Assembly (NCBI GenBank): GCA_032622095.1
Contig: CP136068.1
Span: 164,133,465 to 164,197,464 of the forward strand
Source of the DNA: Siphonodentalium dalli
Lineage: Eukaryota > Mollusca > Scaphopoda > Gadilida > Siphonodentaliidae
DNA: 64,000 bases
Direction of reading: 5' to 3'
Numbering within the stretch: position 1 is the first letter of the stretch; every line of letters starts with the position of its first letter. Below, in pieces: positions 38,401 to 50,808 of the stretch. The notes below the pieces were generated by a model. That model was not told the origin of the DNA. It did not search any database and worked only from the letters and a program-made list of their open reading frames with translations. Both the position numbers and the translations under genes were made by a program.

Positions 38401-41400
38401 TTTCATATCATGTAACCGCCTATAACATGCACGGTATCCATATTTGAGAGATTTTATGTAGTTACCCGTTATCAACTTGCTACGAAAACAAGTTTTGAAC
38501 AGGGACGGCCTTATATTTTTGGGTTTTGGGTGGGGGCAAAATTTTCGCAATTTTTTTTTTCGATGATTTCAACTATTTTTACTGTCGTGTATCTATAGGG
38601 TGTACTAATGATCCTCCTGAAAGAATTTTGTAAATCGGTTGAGAAATGTCCAAGTTACAGACCATCGAAAATTGTATTCATACATCGATTGAGGAGAAAG
38701 TGCTTGTGGACAAAACTCCTCCTAGACGACGCACGCGAACTGGATTTGGTCTATGTGAGCGTGTTATCCATAGAAAGAAGACGAAATGGTGCAATTTTGA
38801 CGAAGATCCAAAAACATTGGTCCATATTAGGGAGGGGGCAAAAATTGTCATATTTTTTTGGTCTCCGATTTGAACCAAAATTGTTGTGAAGTATCTATAA
38901 GATGTACCGAGTGAAATTATGAGTGAATTTTGTGAATCGGTTGAAAAATGTAGAAATTGTGGCCCCTTCATTTTTTTCAAGTTTACAGAAGATGCACTAT
39001 GAATTCAAATTCCTTCAACCAATCGTCAATTGTTTAGTGTCATTCGGTGGGGAATTTATAATACTTTTAAACGATTACCGACTTGCCTTATTATGTCGAT
39101 GGAAGCCAGATATAATCGAAATGTATGTACTGAACAGCATTAATATAGGTCTATATAGAAGAATATCGCCACAATATCTTACTAGAACCCTACTAAATAT
39201 TAAAGGGGCATCAAATGCGAACACAATGACGCAAAAATTAGCTCGATATCTCGAAGATTGGCCGAGATATGGCGACTTTTCTACACGCATCACCTAATTC
39301 CGAGGCAAGGGTGGGGGTCACACCAGAACGTTCCAACTGAACACAGAAATGTCAATAAACCATACTATCGACATACCAATCAATTCCGTGCGAATCCCTT
39401 ATTATACTTCCATATTTTAATATGGAAGTATATTGTTATTCAATTTATTATTTTTCTCCTCTATTATTATTATTCTAAGCAATTTTTCAACTCTTATATC
39501 TCCGGAAGTACAAGAGATAGGGAGCTGAAATTTCGTATGCATATAGACCTATACTATTTCTAACTAATAAGAGTATATAGGATGTTGTCCACGATTGGTT
39601 TACAGAGTTATCTCCCTTTTTGTGAAAAAATGGGGTTGCTGTATCTCGAAAAGTATGAGCAGCAGAGACTAAAAATTTGGACCATATGTAGAACTCAGGA
39701 TTCCCTATTGAATCCATACATTATAATTTATGTCCGCGCTTTTTCTACAGAGTTGTCGCCCATGATACGCAAAATTCGATTTATTTCATATCATGTAACC
39801 GCCTATAACATGCACGGTATCCATATTTGAGAGATTTTATGTAGTTACCCGTTATCAACTTGCTACGAAAACAAGTTTTGAACAGGGACGGCCTTATATT
39901 TTTGGGTTTTGGGTGGGGGCAAAATTTTCGCAATTTTTTTTTCTCGATGATTTCAACTATTTTTACTGTCGTGTATCTATAGGGTGTACTAATGATCCTC
40001 CTGAAAGAATTTTGTAAATCGGTTGAGAAATGTCCAAGTTACAGACCATCGAAAATTGTATTCATACATCGATTGAGGAGAAAGTGCTTGTGGACAAAAC
40101 TCCTCCTAGACGACGCACGCGAACTGGATTTGGTCTATGTGAGCGTGTTATCCATAGAAAGAAGACGAAATGGTGCAATTTTGACGAAGATCCAAAAACA
40201 TTGGTCCATATTAGGGAGGGGGCAAAAATTGTCATATTTTTTTGGTCTCCGATTTGAACCAAAATTGTTGTGAAGTATCTATAAGATGTACCGAGTGAAA
40301 TTATGAGTGAATTTTGTGAATCGGTTGAAAAATGTAGAAATTGTGGCCCCTTCATTTTTTTCAAGTTTACAGAAGATGCACTATGAATTCAAATTCCTTC
40401 AACCAATCGTCAATTGTTTAGTGTCATTCGGTGGGGAATTTATAATACTTTTAAACGATTACCGACTTGCCTTATTATGTCGATGGAAGCCAGATATAAT
40501 CGAAATGTATGTACTGAACAGCATTAATATAGGTCTATATAGAAGAATATCGCCACAATATCTTACTAGAACCCTACTAAATATTAAAGGGGCATCAAAT
40601 GCGAACACAATGACGCAAAAATTAGCTCGATATCTCGAAGATTGGCCGAGATATGGCGACTTTTCTACACGCATCACCTAATTCCGAGGCAAGGGTGGGG
40701 GTCACACCAGAACGTTCCAACTGAACACAGAAATGTCAATAAACCATACTATCGACATACCAATCAATTCCGTGCGAATCCCTTATTATACTTCCATATT
40801 TTAATATGGAAGTATATTGTTATTCAATTTATTATTTTTCTCCTCTATTATTATTATTCTAAGCAATTTTTCAACTCTTATATCTCCGGAAGTACAAGAG
40901 ATAGGGAGCTGAAATTTCGTATGCATATAGACCTATACTATTTCTAACTAATAAGAGTATATAGGATGTTGTCCACGATTGGTTTACAGAGTTATCTCCC
41001 TTTTTGTGAAAAAATGGGGTTGCTGTATCTCGAAAAGTATGAGCAGCAGAGACTAAAAATTTGGACCATATGTAGAACTCAGGATTCCCTATTGAATCCA
41101 TACATTATAATTTATGTCCGCGCTTTTTCTACAGAGTTGTCGCCCATGATACGCAAAATTCGATTTATTTCATATCATGTAACCGCCTATAACATGCACG
41201 GTATCCATATTTGAGAGATTTTATGTAGTTACCCGTTATCAACTTGCTACGAAAACAAGTTTTGAACAGGGACGGCCTTATATTTTTGGGTTTTGGGTGG
41301 GGGCAAAATTTTCGCAATTTTTTTTTTCGATGATTTCAACTATTTTTACTGTCGTGTATCTATAGGGTGTACTAATGATCCTCCTGAAAGAATTTTGTAA

Positions 41401-44400
41401 ATCGGTTGAGAAATGTCCAAGTTACAGACCATCGAAAATTGTATTCATACATCGATTGAGGAGAAAGTGCTTGTGGACAAAACTCCTCCTAGACGACGCA
41501 CGCGAACTGGATTTGGTCTATGTGAGCGTGTTATCCATAGAAAGAAGACGAAATGGTGCAATTTTGACGAAGATCCAAAAACATTGGTCCATATTAGGGA
41601 GGGGGCAAAAATTGTCATATTTTTTTGGTCTCCGATTTGAACCAAAATTGTTGTGAAGTATCTATAAGATGTACCGAGTGAAATTATGAGTGAATTTTGT
41701 GAATCGGTTGAAAAATGTAGAAATTGTGGCCCCTTCATTTTTTTCAAGTTTACAGAAGATGCACTATGAATTCAAATTCCTTCAACCAATCGTCAATTGT
41801 TTAGTGTCATTCGGTGGGGAATTTATAATACTTTTAAACGATTACCGACTTGCCTTATTATGTCGATGGAAGCCAGATATAATCGAAATGTATGTACTGA
41901 ACAGCATTAATATAGGTCTATATAGAAGAATATCGCCACAATATCTTACTAGAACCCTACTAAATATTAAAGGGGCATCAAATGCGAACACAATGACGCA
42001 AAAATTAGCTCGATATCTCGAAGATTGGCCGAGATATGGCGACTTTTCTACACGCATCACCTAATTCCGAGGCAAGGGTGGGGGTCACACCAGAACGTTC
42101 CAACTGAACACAGAAATGTCAATAAACCATACTATCGACATACCAATCAATTCCGTGCGAATCCCTTATTATACTTCCATATTTTAATATGGAAGTATAT
42201 TGTTATTCAATTTATTATTTTTCTCCTCTATTATTATTATTCTAAGCAATTTTTCAACTCTTATATCTCCGGAAGTACAAGAGATAGGGAGCTGAAATTT
42301 CGTATGCATATAGACCTATACTATTTCTAACTAATAAGAGTATATAGGATGTTGTCCACGATTGGTTTACAGAGTTATCTCCCTTTTTGTGAAAAAATGG
42401 GGTTGCTGTATCTCGAAAAGTATGAGCAGCAGAGACTAAAAATTTGGACCATATGTAGAACTCAGGATTCCCTATTGAATCCATACATTATAATTTATGT
42501 CCGCGCTTTTTCTACAGAGTTGTCGCCCATGATACGCAAAATTCGATTTATTTCATATCATGTAACCGCCTATAACATGCACGGTATCCATATTTGAGAG
42601 ATTTTATGTAGTTACCCGTTATCAACTTGCTACGAAAACAAGTTTTGAACAGGGACGGCCTTATATTTTTGGGTTTTGGGTGGGGGCAAAATTTTCGCAA
42701 TTTTTTTTTCTCGATGATTTCAACTATTTTTACTGTCGTGTATCTATAGGGTGTACTAATGATCCTCCTGAAAGAATTTTGTAAATCGGTTGAGAAATGT
42801 CCAAGTTACAGACCATCGAAAATTGTATTCATACATCGATTGAGGAGAAAGTGCTTGTGGACAAAACTCCTCCTAGACGACGCACGCAAACTGGATTTGG
42901 TCTATGTGAGCGTGTTATCCATAGAAAGAAGACGAAATGGTGCAATTTTGACGAAGATCCAAAAACATTGGTCCATATTAGGGAGGGGGCAAAAATTGTC
43001 ATATTTTTTTGGTCTCCGATTTGAACCAAAATTGTTGTGAAGTATCTATAAGATGTACCGAGTGAAATTATGAGTGAATTTTGTGAATCGGTTGAAAAAT
43101 GTAGAAATTGTGGCCCCTTCATTTTTTTCAAGTTTACAGAAGATGCACTATGAATTCAAATTCCTTCAACCAATCGTCAATTGTTTAGTGTCATTCGGTG
43201 GGGAATTTATAATACTTTTAAACGATTACCGACTTGCCTTATTATGTCGATGGAAGCCAGATATAATCGAAATGTATGTACTGAACAGCATTAATATAGG
43301 TCTATATAGAAGAATATCGCCACAATATCTTACTAGAACCCTACTAAATATTAAAGGGGCATCAAATGCGAACACAATGACGCAAAAATTAGCTCGATAT
43401 CTCGAAGATTGGCCGAGATATGGCGACTTTTCTACACGCATCACCTAATTCCGAGGCAAGGGTGGGGGTCACACCAGAACGTTCCAACTGAACACAGAAA
43501 TGTCAATAAACCATACTATCGACATACCAATCAATTCCGTGCGAATCCCTTATTATACTTCCATATTTTAATATGGAAGTATATTGTTATTCAATTTATT
43601 ATTTTTCTCCTCTATTATTATTATTCTAAGCAATTTTTCAACTCTTATATCTCCGGAAGTACAAGAGATAGGGAGCTGAAATTTCGTATGCATATAGACC
43701 TATACTATTTCTAACTAATAAGAGTATATAGGATGTTGTCCACGATTGGTTTACAGAGTTATCTCCCTTTTTGTGAAAAAATGGGGTTGCTGTATCTCGA
43801 AAAGTATGAGCAGCAGAGACTAAAAATTTGGACCATATGTAGAACTCAGGATTCCCTATTGAATCCATACATTATAATTTATGTCCGCGCTTTTTCTACA
43901 GAGTTGTCGCCCATGATACGCAAAATTCGATTTATTTCATATCATGTAACCGCCTATAACATGCACGGTATCCATATTTGAGAGATTTTATGTAGTTACC
44001 CGTTATCAACTTGCTACGAAAACAAGTTTTGAACAGGGACGGCCTTATATTTTTGGGTTTTGGGTGGGGGCAAAATTTTCGCAATTTTTTTTTCTCGATG
44101 ATTTCAACTATTTTTACTGTCGTGTATCTATAGGGTGTACTAATGATCCTCCTGAAAGAATTTTGTAAATCGGTTGAGAAATGTCCAAGTTACAGACCAT
44201 CGAAAATTGTATTCATACATCGATTGAGGAGAAAGTGCTTGTGGACAAAACTCCTCCTAGACGACGCACGCAAACTGGATTTGGTCTATGTGAGCGTGTT
44301 ATCCATAGAAAGAAGACGAAATGGTGCAATTTTGACGAAGATCCAAAAACATTGGTCCATATTAGGGAGGGGGCAAAAATTGTCATATTTTTTTGGTCTC

Positions 44401-47400
44401 CGATTTGAACCAAAATTGTTGTGAAGTATCTATAAGATGTACCGAGTGAAATTATGAGTGAATTTTGTGAATCGGTTGAAAAATGTAGAAATTGTGGCCC
44501 CTTCATTTTTTTCAAGTTTACAGAAGATGCACTATGAATTCAAATTCCTTCAACCAATCGTCAATTGTTTAGTGTCATTCGGTGGGGAATTTATAATACT
44601 TTTAAACGATTACCGACTTGCCTTATTATGTCGATGGAAGCCAGATATAATCGAAATGTATGTACTGAACAGCATTAATATAGGTCTATATAGAAGAATA
44701 TCGCCACAATATCTTACTAGAACCCTACTAAATATTAAAGGGGCATCAAATGCGAACACAATGACGCAAAAATTAGCTCGATATCTCGAAGATTGGCCGA
44801 GATATGGCGACTTTTCTACACGCATCACCTAATTCCGAGGCAAGGGTGGGGGTCACACCAGAACGTTCCAACTGAACACAGAAATGTCAATAAACCATAC
44901 TATCGACATACCAATCAATTCCGTGCGAATCCCTTATTATACTTCCATATTTTAATATGGAAGTATATTGTTATTCAATTTATTATTTTTCTCCTCTATT
45001 ATTATTATTCTAAGCAATTTTTCAACTCTTATATCTCCGGAAGTACAAGAGATAGGGAGCTGAAATTTCGTATGCATATAGACCTATACTATTTCTAACT
45101 AATAAGAGTATATAGGATGTTGTCCACGATTGGTTTACAGAGTTATCTCCCTTTTTGTGAAAAAATGGGGTTGCTGTATCTCGAAAAGTATGAGCAGCAG
45201 AGACTAAAAATTTGGACCATATGTAGAACTCAGGATTCCCTATTGAATCCATACATTATAATTTATGTCCGCGCTTTTTCTACAGAGTTGTCGCCCATGA
45301 TACGCAAAATTCGATTTATTTCATATCATGTAACCGCCTATAACATGCACGGTATCCATATTTGAGAGATTTTATGTAGTTACCCGTTATCAACTTGCTA
45401 CGAAAACAAGTTTTGAACAGGGACGGCCTTATATTTTTGGGTTTTGGGTGGGGGCAAAATTTTCGCAATTTTTTTTTTCGATGATTTCAACTATTTTTAC
45501 TGTCGTGTATCTATAGGGTGTACTAATGATCCTCCTGAAAGAATTTTGTAAATCGGTTGAGAAATGTCCAAGTTACAGACCATCGAAAATTGTATTCATA
45601 CATCGATTGAGGAGAAAGTGCTTGTGGACAAAACTCCTCCTAGACGACGCACGCGAACTGGATTTGGTCTATGTGAGCGTGTTATCCATAGAAAGAAGAC
45701 GAAATGGTGCAATTTTGACGAAGATCCAAAAACATTGGTCCATATTAGGGAGGGGGCAAAAATTGTCATATTTTTTTGGTCTCCGATTTGAACCAAAATT
45801 GTTGTGAAGTATCTATAAGATGTACCGAGTGAAATTATGAGTGAATTTTGTGAATCGGTTGAAAAATGTAGAAATTGTGGCCCCTTCATTTTTTTCAAGT
45901 TTACAGAAGATGCACTATGAATTCAAATTCCTTCAACCAATCGTCAATTGTTTAGTGTCATTCGGTGGGGAATTTATAATACTTTTAAACGATTACCGAC
46001 TTGCCTTATTATGTCGATGGAAGCCAGATATAATCGAAATGTATGTACTGAACAGCATTAATATAGGTCTATATAGAAGAATATCGCCACAATATCTTAC
46101 TAGAACCCTACTAAATATTAAAGGGGCATCAAATGCGAACACAATGACGCAAAAATTAGCTCGATATCTCGAAGATTGGCCGAGATATGGCGACTTTTCT
46201 ACACGCATCACCTAATTCCGAGGCAAGGGTGGGGGTCACACCAGAACGTTCCAACTGAACACAGAAATGTCAATAAACCATACTATCGACATACCAATCA
46301 ATTCCGTGCGAATCCCTTATTATACTTCCATATTTTAATATGGAAGTATATTGTTATTCAATTTATTATTTTTCTCCTCTATTATTATTATTCTAAGCAA
46401 TTTTTCAACTCTTATATCTCCGGAAGTACAAGAGATAGGGAGCTGAAATTTCGTATGCATATAGACCTATACTATTTCTAACTAATAAGAGTATATAGGA
46501 TGTTGTCCACGATTGGTTTACAGAGTTATCTCCCTTTTTGTGAAAAAATGGGGTTGCTGTATCTCGAAAAGTATGAGCAGCAGAGACTAAAAATTTGGAC
46601 CATATGTAGAACTCAGGATTCCCTATTGAATCCATACATTATAATTTATGTCCGCGCTTTTTCTACAGAGTTGTCGCCCATGATACGCAAAATTCGATTT
46701 ATTTCATATCATGTAACCGCCTATAACATGCACGGTATCCATATTTGAGAGATTTTATGTAGTTACCCGTTATCAACTTGCTACGAAAACAAGTTTTGAA
46801 CAGGGACGGCCTTATATTTTTGGGTTTTGGGTGGGGGCAAAATTTTCGCAATTTTTTTTTTCGATGATTTCAACTATTTTTACTGTCGTGTATCTATAGG
46901 GTGTACTAATGATCCTCCTGAAAGAATTTTGTAAATCGGTTGAGAAATGTCCAAGTTACAGACCATCGAAAATTGTATTCATACATCGATTGAGGAGAAA
47001 GTGCTTGTGGACAAAACTCCTCCTAGACGACGCACGCGAACTGGATTTGGTCTATGTGAGCGTGTTATCCATAGAAAGAAGACGAAATGGTGCAATTTTG
47101 ACGAAGATCCAAAAACATTGGTCCATATTAGGGAGGGGGCAAAAATTGTCATATTTTTTTGGTCTCCGATTTGAACCAAAATTGTTGTGAAGTATCTATA
47201 AGATGTACCGAGTGAAATTATGAGTGAATTTTGTGAATCGGTTGAAAAATGTAGAAATTGTGGCCCCTTCATTTTTTTCAAGTTTACAGAAGATGCACTA
47301 TGAATTCAAATTCCTTCAACCAATCGTCAATTGTTTAGTGTCATTCGGTGGGGAATTTATAATACTTTTAAACGATTACCGACTTGCCTTATTATGTCGA

Positions 47401-48357
47401 TGGAAGCCAGATATAATCGAAATGTATGTACTGAACAGCATTAATATAGGTCTATATAGAAGAATATCGCCACAATATCTTACTAGAACCCTACTAAATA
47501 TTAAAGGGGCATCAAATGCGAACACAATGACGCAAAAATTAGCTCGATATCTCGAAGATTGGCCGAGATATGGCGACTTTTCTACACGCATCACCTAATT
47601 CCGAGGCAAGGGTGGGGGTCACACCAGAACGTTCCAACTGAACACAGAAATGTCAATAAACCATACTATCGACATACCAATCAATTCCGTGCGAATCCCT
47701 TATTATACTTCCATATTTTAATATGGAAGTATATTGTTATTCAATTTATTATTTTTCTCCTCTATTATTATTATTCTAAGCAATTTTTCAACTCTTATAT
47801 CTCCGGAAGTACAAGAGATAGGGAGCTGAAATTTCGTATGCATATAGACCTATACTATTTCTAACTAATAAGAGTATATAGGATGTTGTCCACGATTGGT
47901 TTACAGAGTTATCTCCCTTTTTGTGAAAAAATGGGGTTGCTGTATCTCGAAAAGTATGAGCAGCAGAGACTAAAAATTTGGACCATATGTAGAACTCAGG
48001 ATTCCCTATTGAATCCATACATTATAATTTATGTCCGCGCTTTTTCTACAGAGTTGTCGCCCATGATACGCAAAATTCGATTTATTTCATATCATGTAAC
48101 CGCCTATAACATGCACGGTATCCATATTTGAGAGATTTTATGTAGTTACCCGTTATCAACTTGCTACGAAAACAAGTTTTGAACAGGGACGGCCTTATAT
48201 TTTTGGGTTTTGGGTGGGGGCAAAATTTTCGCAATTTTTTTTTTCGATGATTTCAACTATTTTTACTGTCGTGTATCTATAGGGTGTACTAATGATCCTC
48301 CTGAAAGAATTTTGTAAATCGGTTGAGAAATGTCCAAGTTACAGACCATCGAAAATT
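32488..48357 (+). repeat. Array B: 1383/1384-bp satellite, 11 full units plus 653-bp partial
   Basis: Unit starts: 32488, 33871, 35254, 36637, 38021, 39404, 40788, 42171, 43555, 44939, 46322, and a partial one at 47705. Units 4, 6, 8 and 9 are 1384 bp because the T-run reads TTTTTTTTTCTCG instead of TTTTTTTTTTCG. Units 8 and 9 also share CGCACGCAAACTGG where the others have CGCACGCGAACTGG. All units carry at least 11 single-base differences from array A, for example CACGATTGG for CACGTTTGG, GACTAAAAA for GACTCAAAA and TATGTCGATGG for TATGACGATGG. That last change opens a 124-codon frame in every B unit, which is not considered a gene. Confidence 0.95.
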
Positions 48358-48512
48358 AAATAATTTGGCTAATGAAGGAGCATGGGAGAGAATGAAGCAT
48401 AACCGGGGAGGCGACGAAACCATGCTGGGTAATGATACCAGGTCGGGGTGGTGAAACCAGGCCCAGGGTGGTGAGACCAGGCTGACCGGTGGCGGATGTA
48501 AACGGCAGATTT

Positions 48513-48547
<35 letters not shown>

Positions 48548-50595
48548 AAGTCCAGCGGTATAATATTTTTGTTGCATATTCCGAATGGGGAGAGTGGTGC
48601 GGACTGAATTTTTTCGCTGGCATGTTTTTAATTCCCAATCGTTACCGATCTACGGCATGTACAAGAAAATTACCTATTTTTGGCGCCAAATCCAAACGGG
48701 CTAATTGGTGAGCAAGGTTAATGCAAGAGCAGGTAGTGCGGTATCGCGTAGGTAGGCTCCAAAAGTTTGATAGCTCTGCTATAATAGCAAACTGTCAAAC
48801 AGCGAGTGAGCTTCCGGTCGGTTCAGACTTTTTGCAAATTCCAACGAAAATCAAAGGGGGAAAAATTGTCTAAAAATCAAACATCGAGATAAACAAAATT
48901 TGAATAGTGGATATGATAGATAGTACCCAAACGCAACTTATCGATGTCTGCTTAATTTGCGCTAAGGTACAAGGTTTACTCGTGGCGAGGCTTTATAATG
49001 TTAACAAGTATATTTAAGTGCTGTATCACTAAGCTATTTTTCTCGCCAAATCCGACCGAGTTAATGAAGGAGCGATGTAATGCAGGAGCGGGTACGTTGA
49101 TATATTTTTGGTAACATCCCAACGTTTGACCGCTCTACTTACAAAGCAAACCGACCAACGGAAAGCTCGTGTTCAGGTGGGTACATATTGGCAAATTCCA
49201 CCAAAAACCGAAAGTTCAAAAATTCTTGAAAAAAATAAAATATGGAGATAAAATTTTGCTGACGAGTGGATGTGATAGGGGATATCAACGCCCAAGACTG
49301 GTGCGATTGCTTAAGTTTCAGAACAAAGGATCCACTCGTGGCGACGATATATAGCGTAATGCGTACTACATGCATAGGAATACGCCTACATCGATATATG
49401 GCAAAAGTCGAAATTCAAGCAGACTAATGAAGGAGTGAGTGAAATGCGTGAGCATGTGTCTCAGTATACCATATATACATCCTGGAAGTTTGACTGTGGT
49501 ATAAAAGCAATCCGTCTAACAGAGAACACGCATCGGTTGATCGAGGCTTTTGGCAACTTCAAGTAAATCTTGCAAAGAAATAAATGAAGAAATCGAGATA
49601 ACGCGAATTGGATGTGGTCGGTACTATCCACGTGCAAATTCGATGATTTTTTTAACTTTTCAAATGAATACGCAATTAGTTAATCAGGATTAAGTGACCG
49701 ATAGATATTACATGTATTCACTTATCATGCAGAAAAATACTCCCGGATGACTGTATACACATAGGAAAATTAATGTGAAGGGTTAACAATATGACTATCT
49801 CTTTAAATAACAAGTTTGAAATAGTTTGTGGGTACAAAATAATAAATATGAATTGAAGATCCATGTCCAGTAAGACTTCTATCAGCTAATGTTGAATGTT
49901 TTCGAATATTTTATTATGAAATGAGATGTTTAATTGGGACAAGTTATTGATTTATTTTTAGAACATACCTGGTCGCTGGTAACAGTAACCACTATTGTTC
50001 GTTAGCTAAACAACCACACATTATTAGACCAGAAGATATTCGAAATGAAATCAATATTAATCAATAGACTCATTTCCGGACAGAATTCTTGACTCATATT
50101 TAATATTTTATACCCTGATAACTATATAATACATTAAGTATAGGCTTATAGATATGTGTAGATCAGGGTTAGGCTTAATGTTAACGTTATGGTCAGGATC
50201 TGGTTTATAAATTGGGTTAGAATTGTGGATATTGTTAATGTTAAAATTGTGACGGTGTCAGTTATGCAAAGGATTTGGTTGTGGGTACGATTGTATGTAT
50301 GACTAGGCTCATCGAAAGAGTTTTGGTAATGGTCCAAGGTACGGCTATGAATATGGTTTGCAGGAGGGCAACGTATTTGGTAAGGATATTTTATTGGGTT
50401 AGAGTTAAGTGCTGTGGATAGGGCTGTAGAAATGGTTATGATTATGGATTGGCTGCCAATATTAGGGTTATGGAGTGGTTTATGTGTAAGGATTGGATAG
50501 TGGTGGGTAGATGATTAAATTATGGATGGTGGTCGGGGATGGGGAATTTATATGGAAGTATCAAAATTCTGCAGGCCAGAATTTTAACCCTCTAG
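48358..50595 (+). repeat. Type-1 tail of element B
   Basis: This is homologous base for base to 30234-32473: GC-richer block, poly-A (48516-48546), three ~360-bp degenerate repeats, G/T-rich stretch (about 50157-50547) and terminus. Substitutions seen include GCAAGAGCAGG for GCAGGAGCAGG, GACGAGTGG for GACGATTGG and GGATCTGG for GGATATGG. No gene is recognised. Confidence 0.85.
50550..50595 (+). other. Helentron 3' terminus of element B
   Basis: ATATGGAAGTAT, then the AAAATTCTG/CAGAATTTT 9-bp hairpin with a 5-base loop, then CTAG at 50592-50595. Only TT separates it from the next 5' head at 50598. Confidence 0.8.
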
Positions 50596-50597
50596 TT

Positions 50598-50808
50598 ATA
50601 CTTCCATGGTGTAACCAAGGAAGTATATTGTTTTTCTACTGCGGCCGTTTTCTGTTTAATTGGAAATACTGAGAAACTAATGGGAGGAGGACCGCGAAAT
50701 CTCTAGCGAATGTAGGCATCTAAGGTCTACTAAAAATAATGCTATCCGGATGTTGGTCCAATATATTTTGACAGAGTTATGGCCCTTTTTCGATTATTTT
50801 TCATTATT
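50598..50808 (+). repeat. Solo 211-bp Helentron 5' head
   Basis: The head starts ATACTTCCATGG and ends TTTTTCATTATT. It matches the heads at 4476 and 61665 nearly base for base, but here stands alone between the 3' end of element B and the 5' end of element C, without a type-D body in front. Confidence 0.85.

Larger units (their letters stand above)
32488..50595 (+). mobile_element. Element B: second copy of the array-bearing Helentron-like element
   Basis: The organisation is the same as in A: 5' palindrome at 32488, 11 full units, a 653-bp partial unit cut at the same base, a 2238-bp tail, an inverted repeat at 50550-50561, a 9-bp hairpin at 50563-50585 and CTAG at 50592-50595, followed by TT. 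It differs from A by about 0.8% both in the array consensus and in the tail (by-eye counts). A and B are either two insertions of one family or a tandem duplication of the whole element; the (TTA)n spacer allows both. Confidence 0.7.

Noticed and set aside
4687-50595. Canonical Helitron with 5' TC and A|T target
   Set aside because: No 5' TC start is seen. The asymmetric inverted repeat and T|T context fit the Helentron/Helitron2 branch better.
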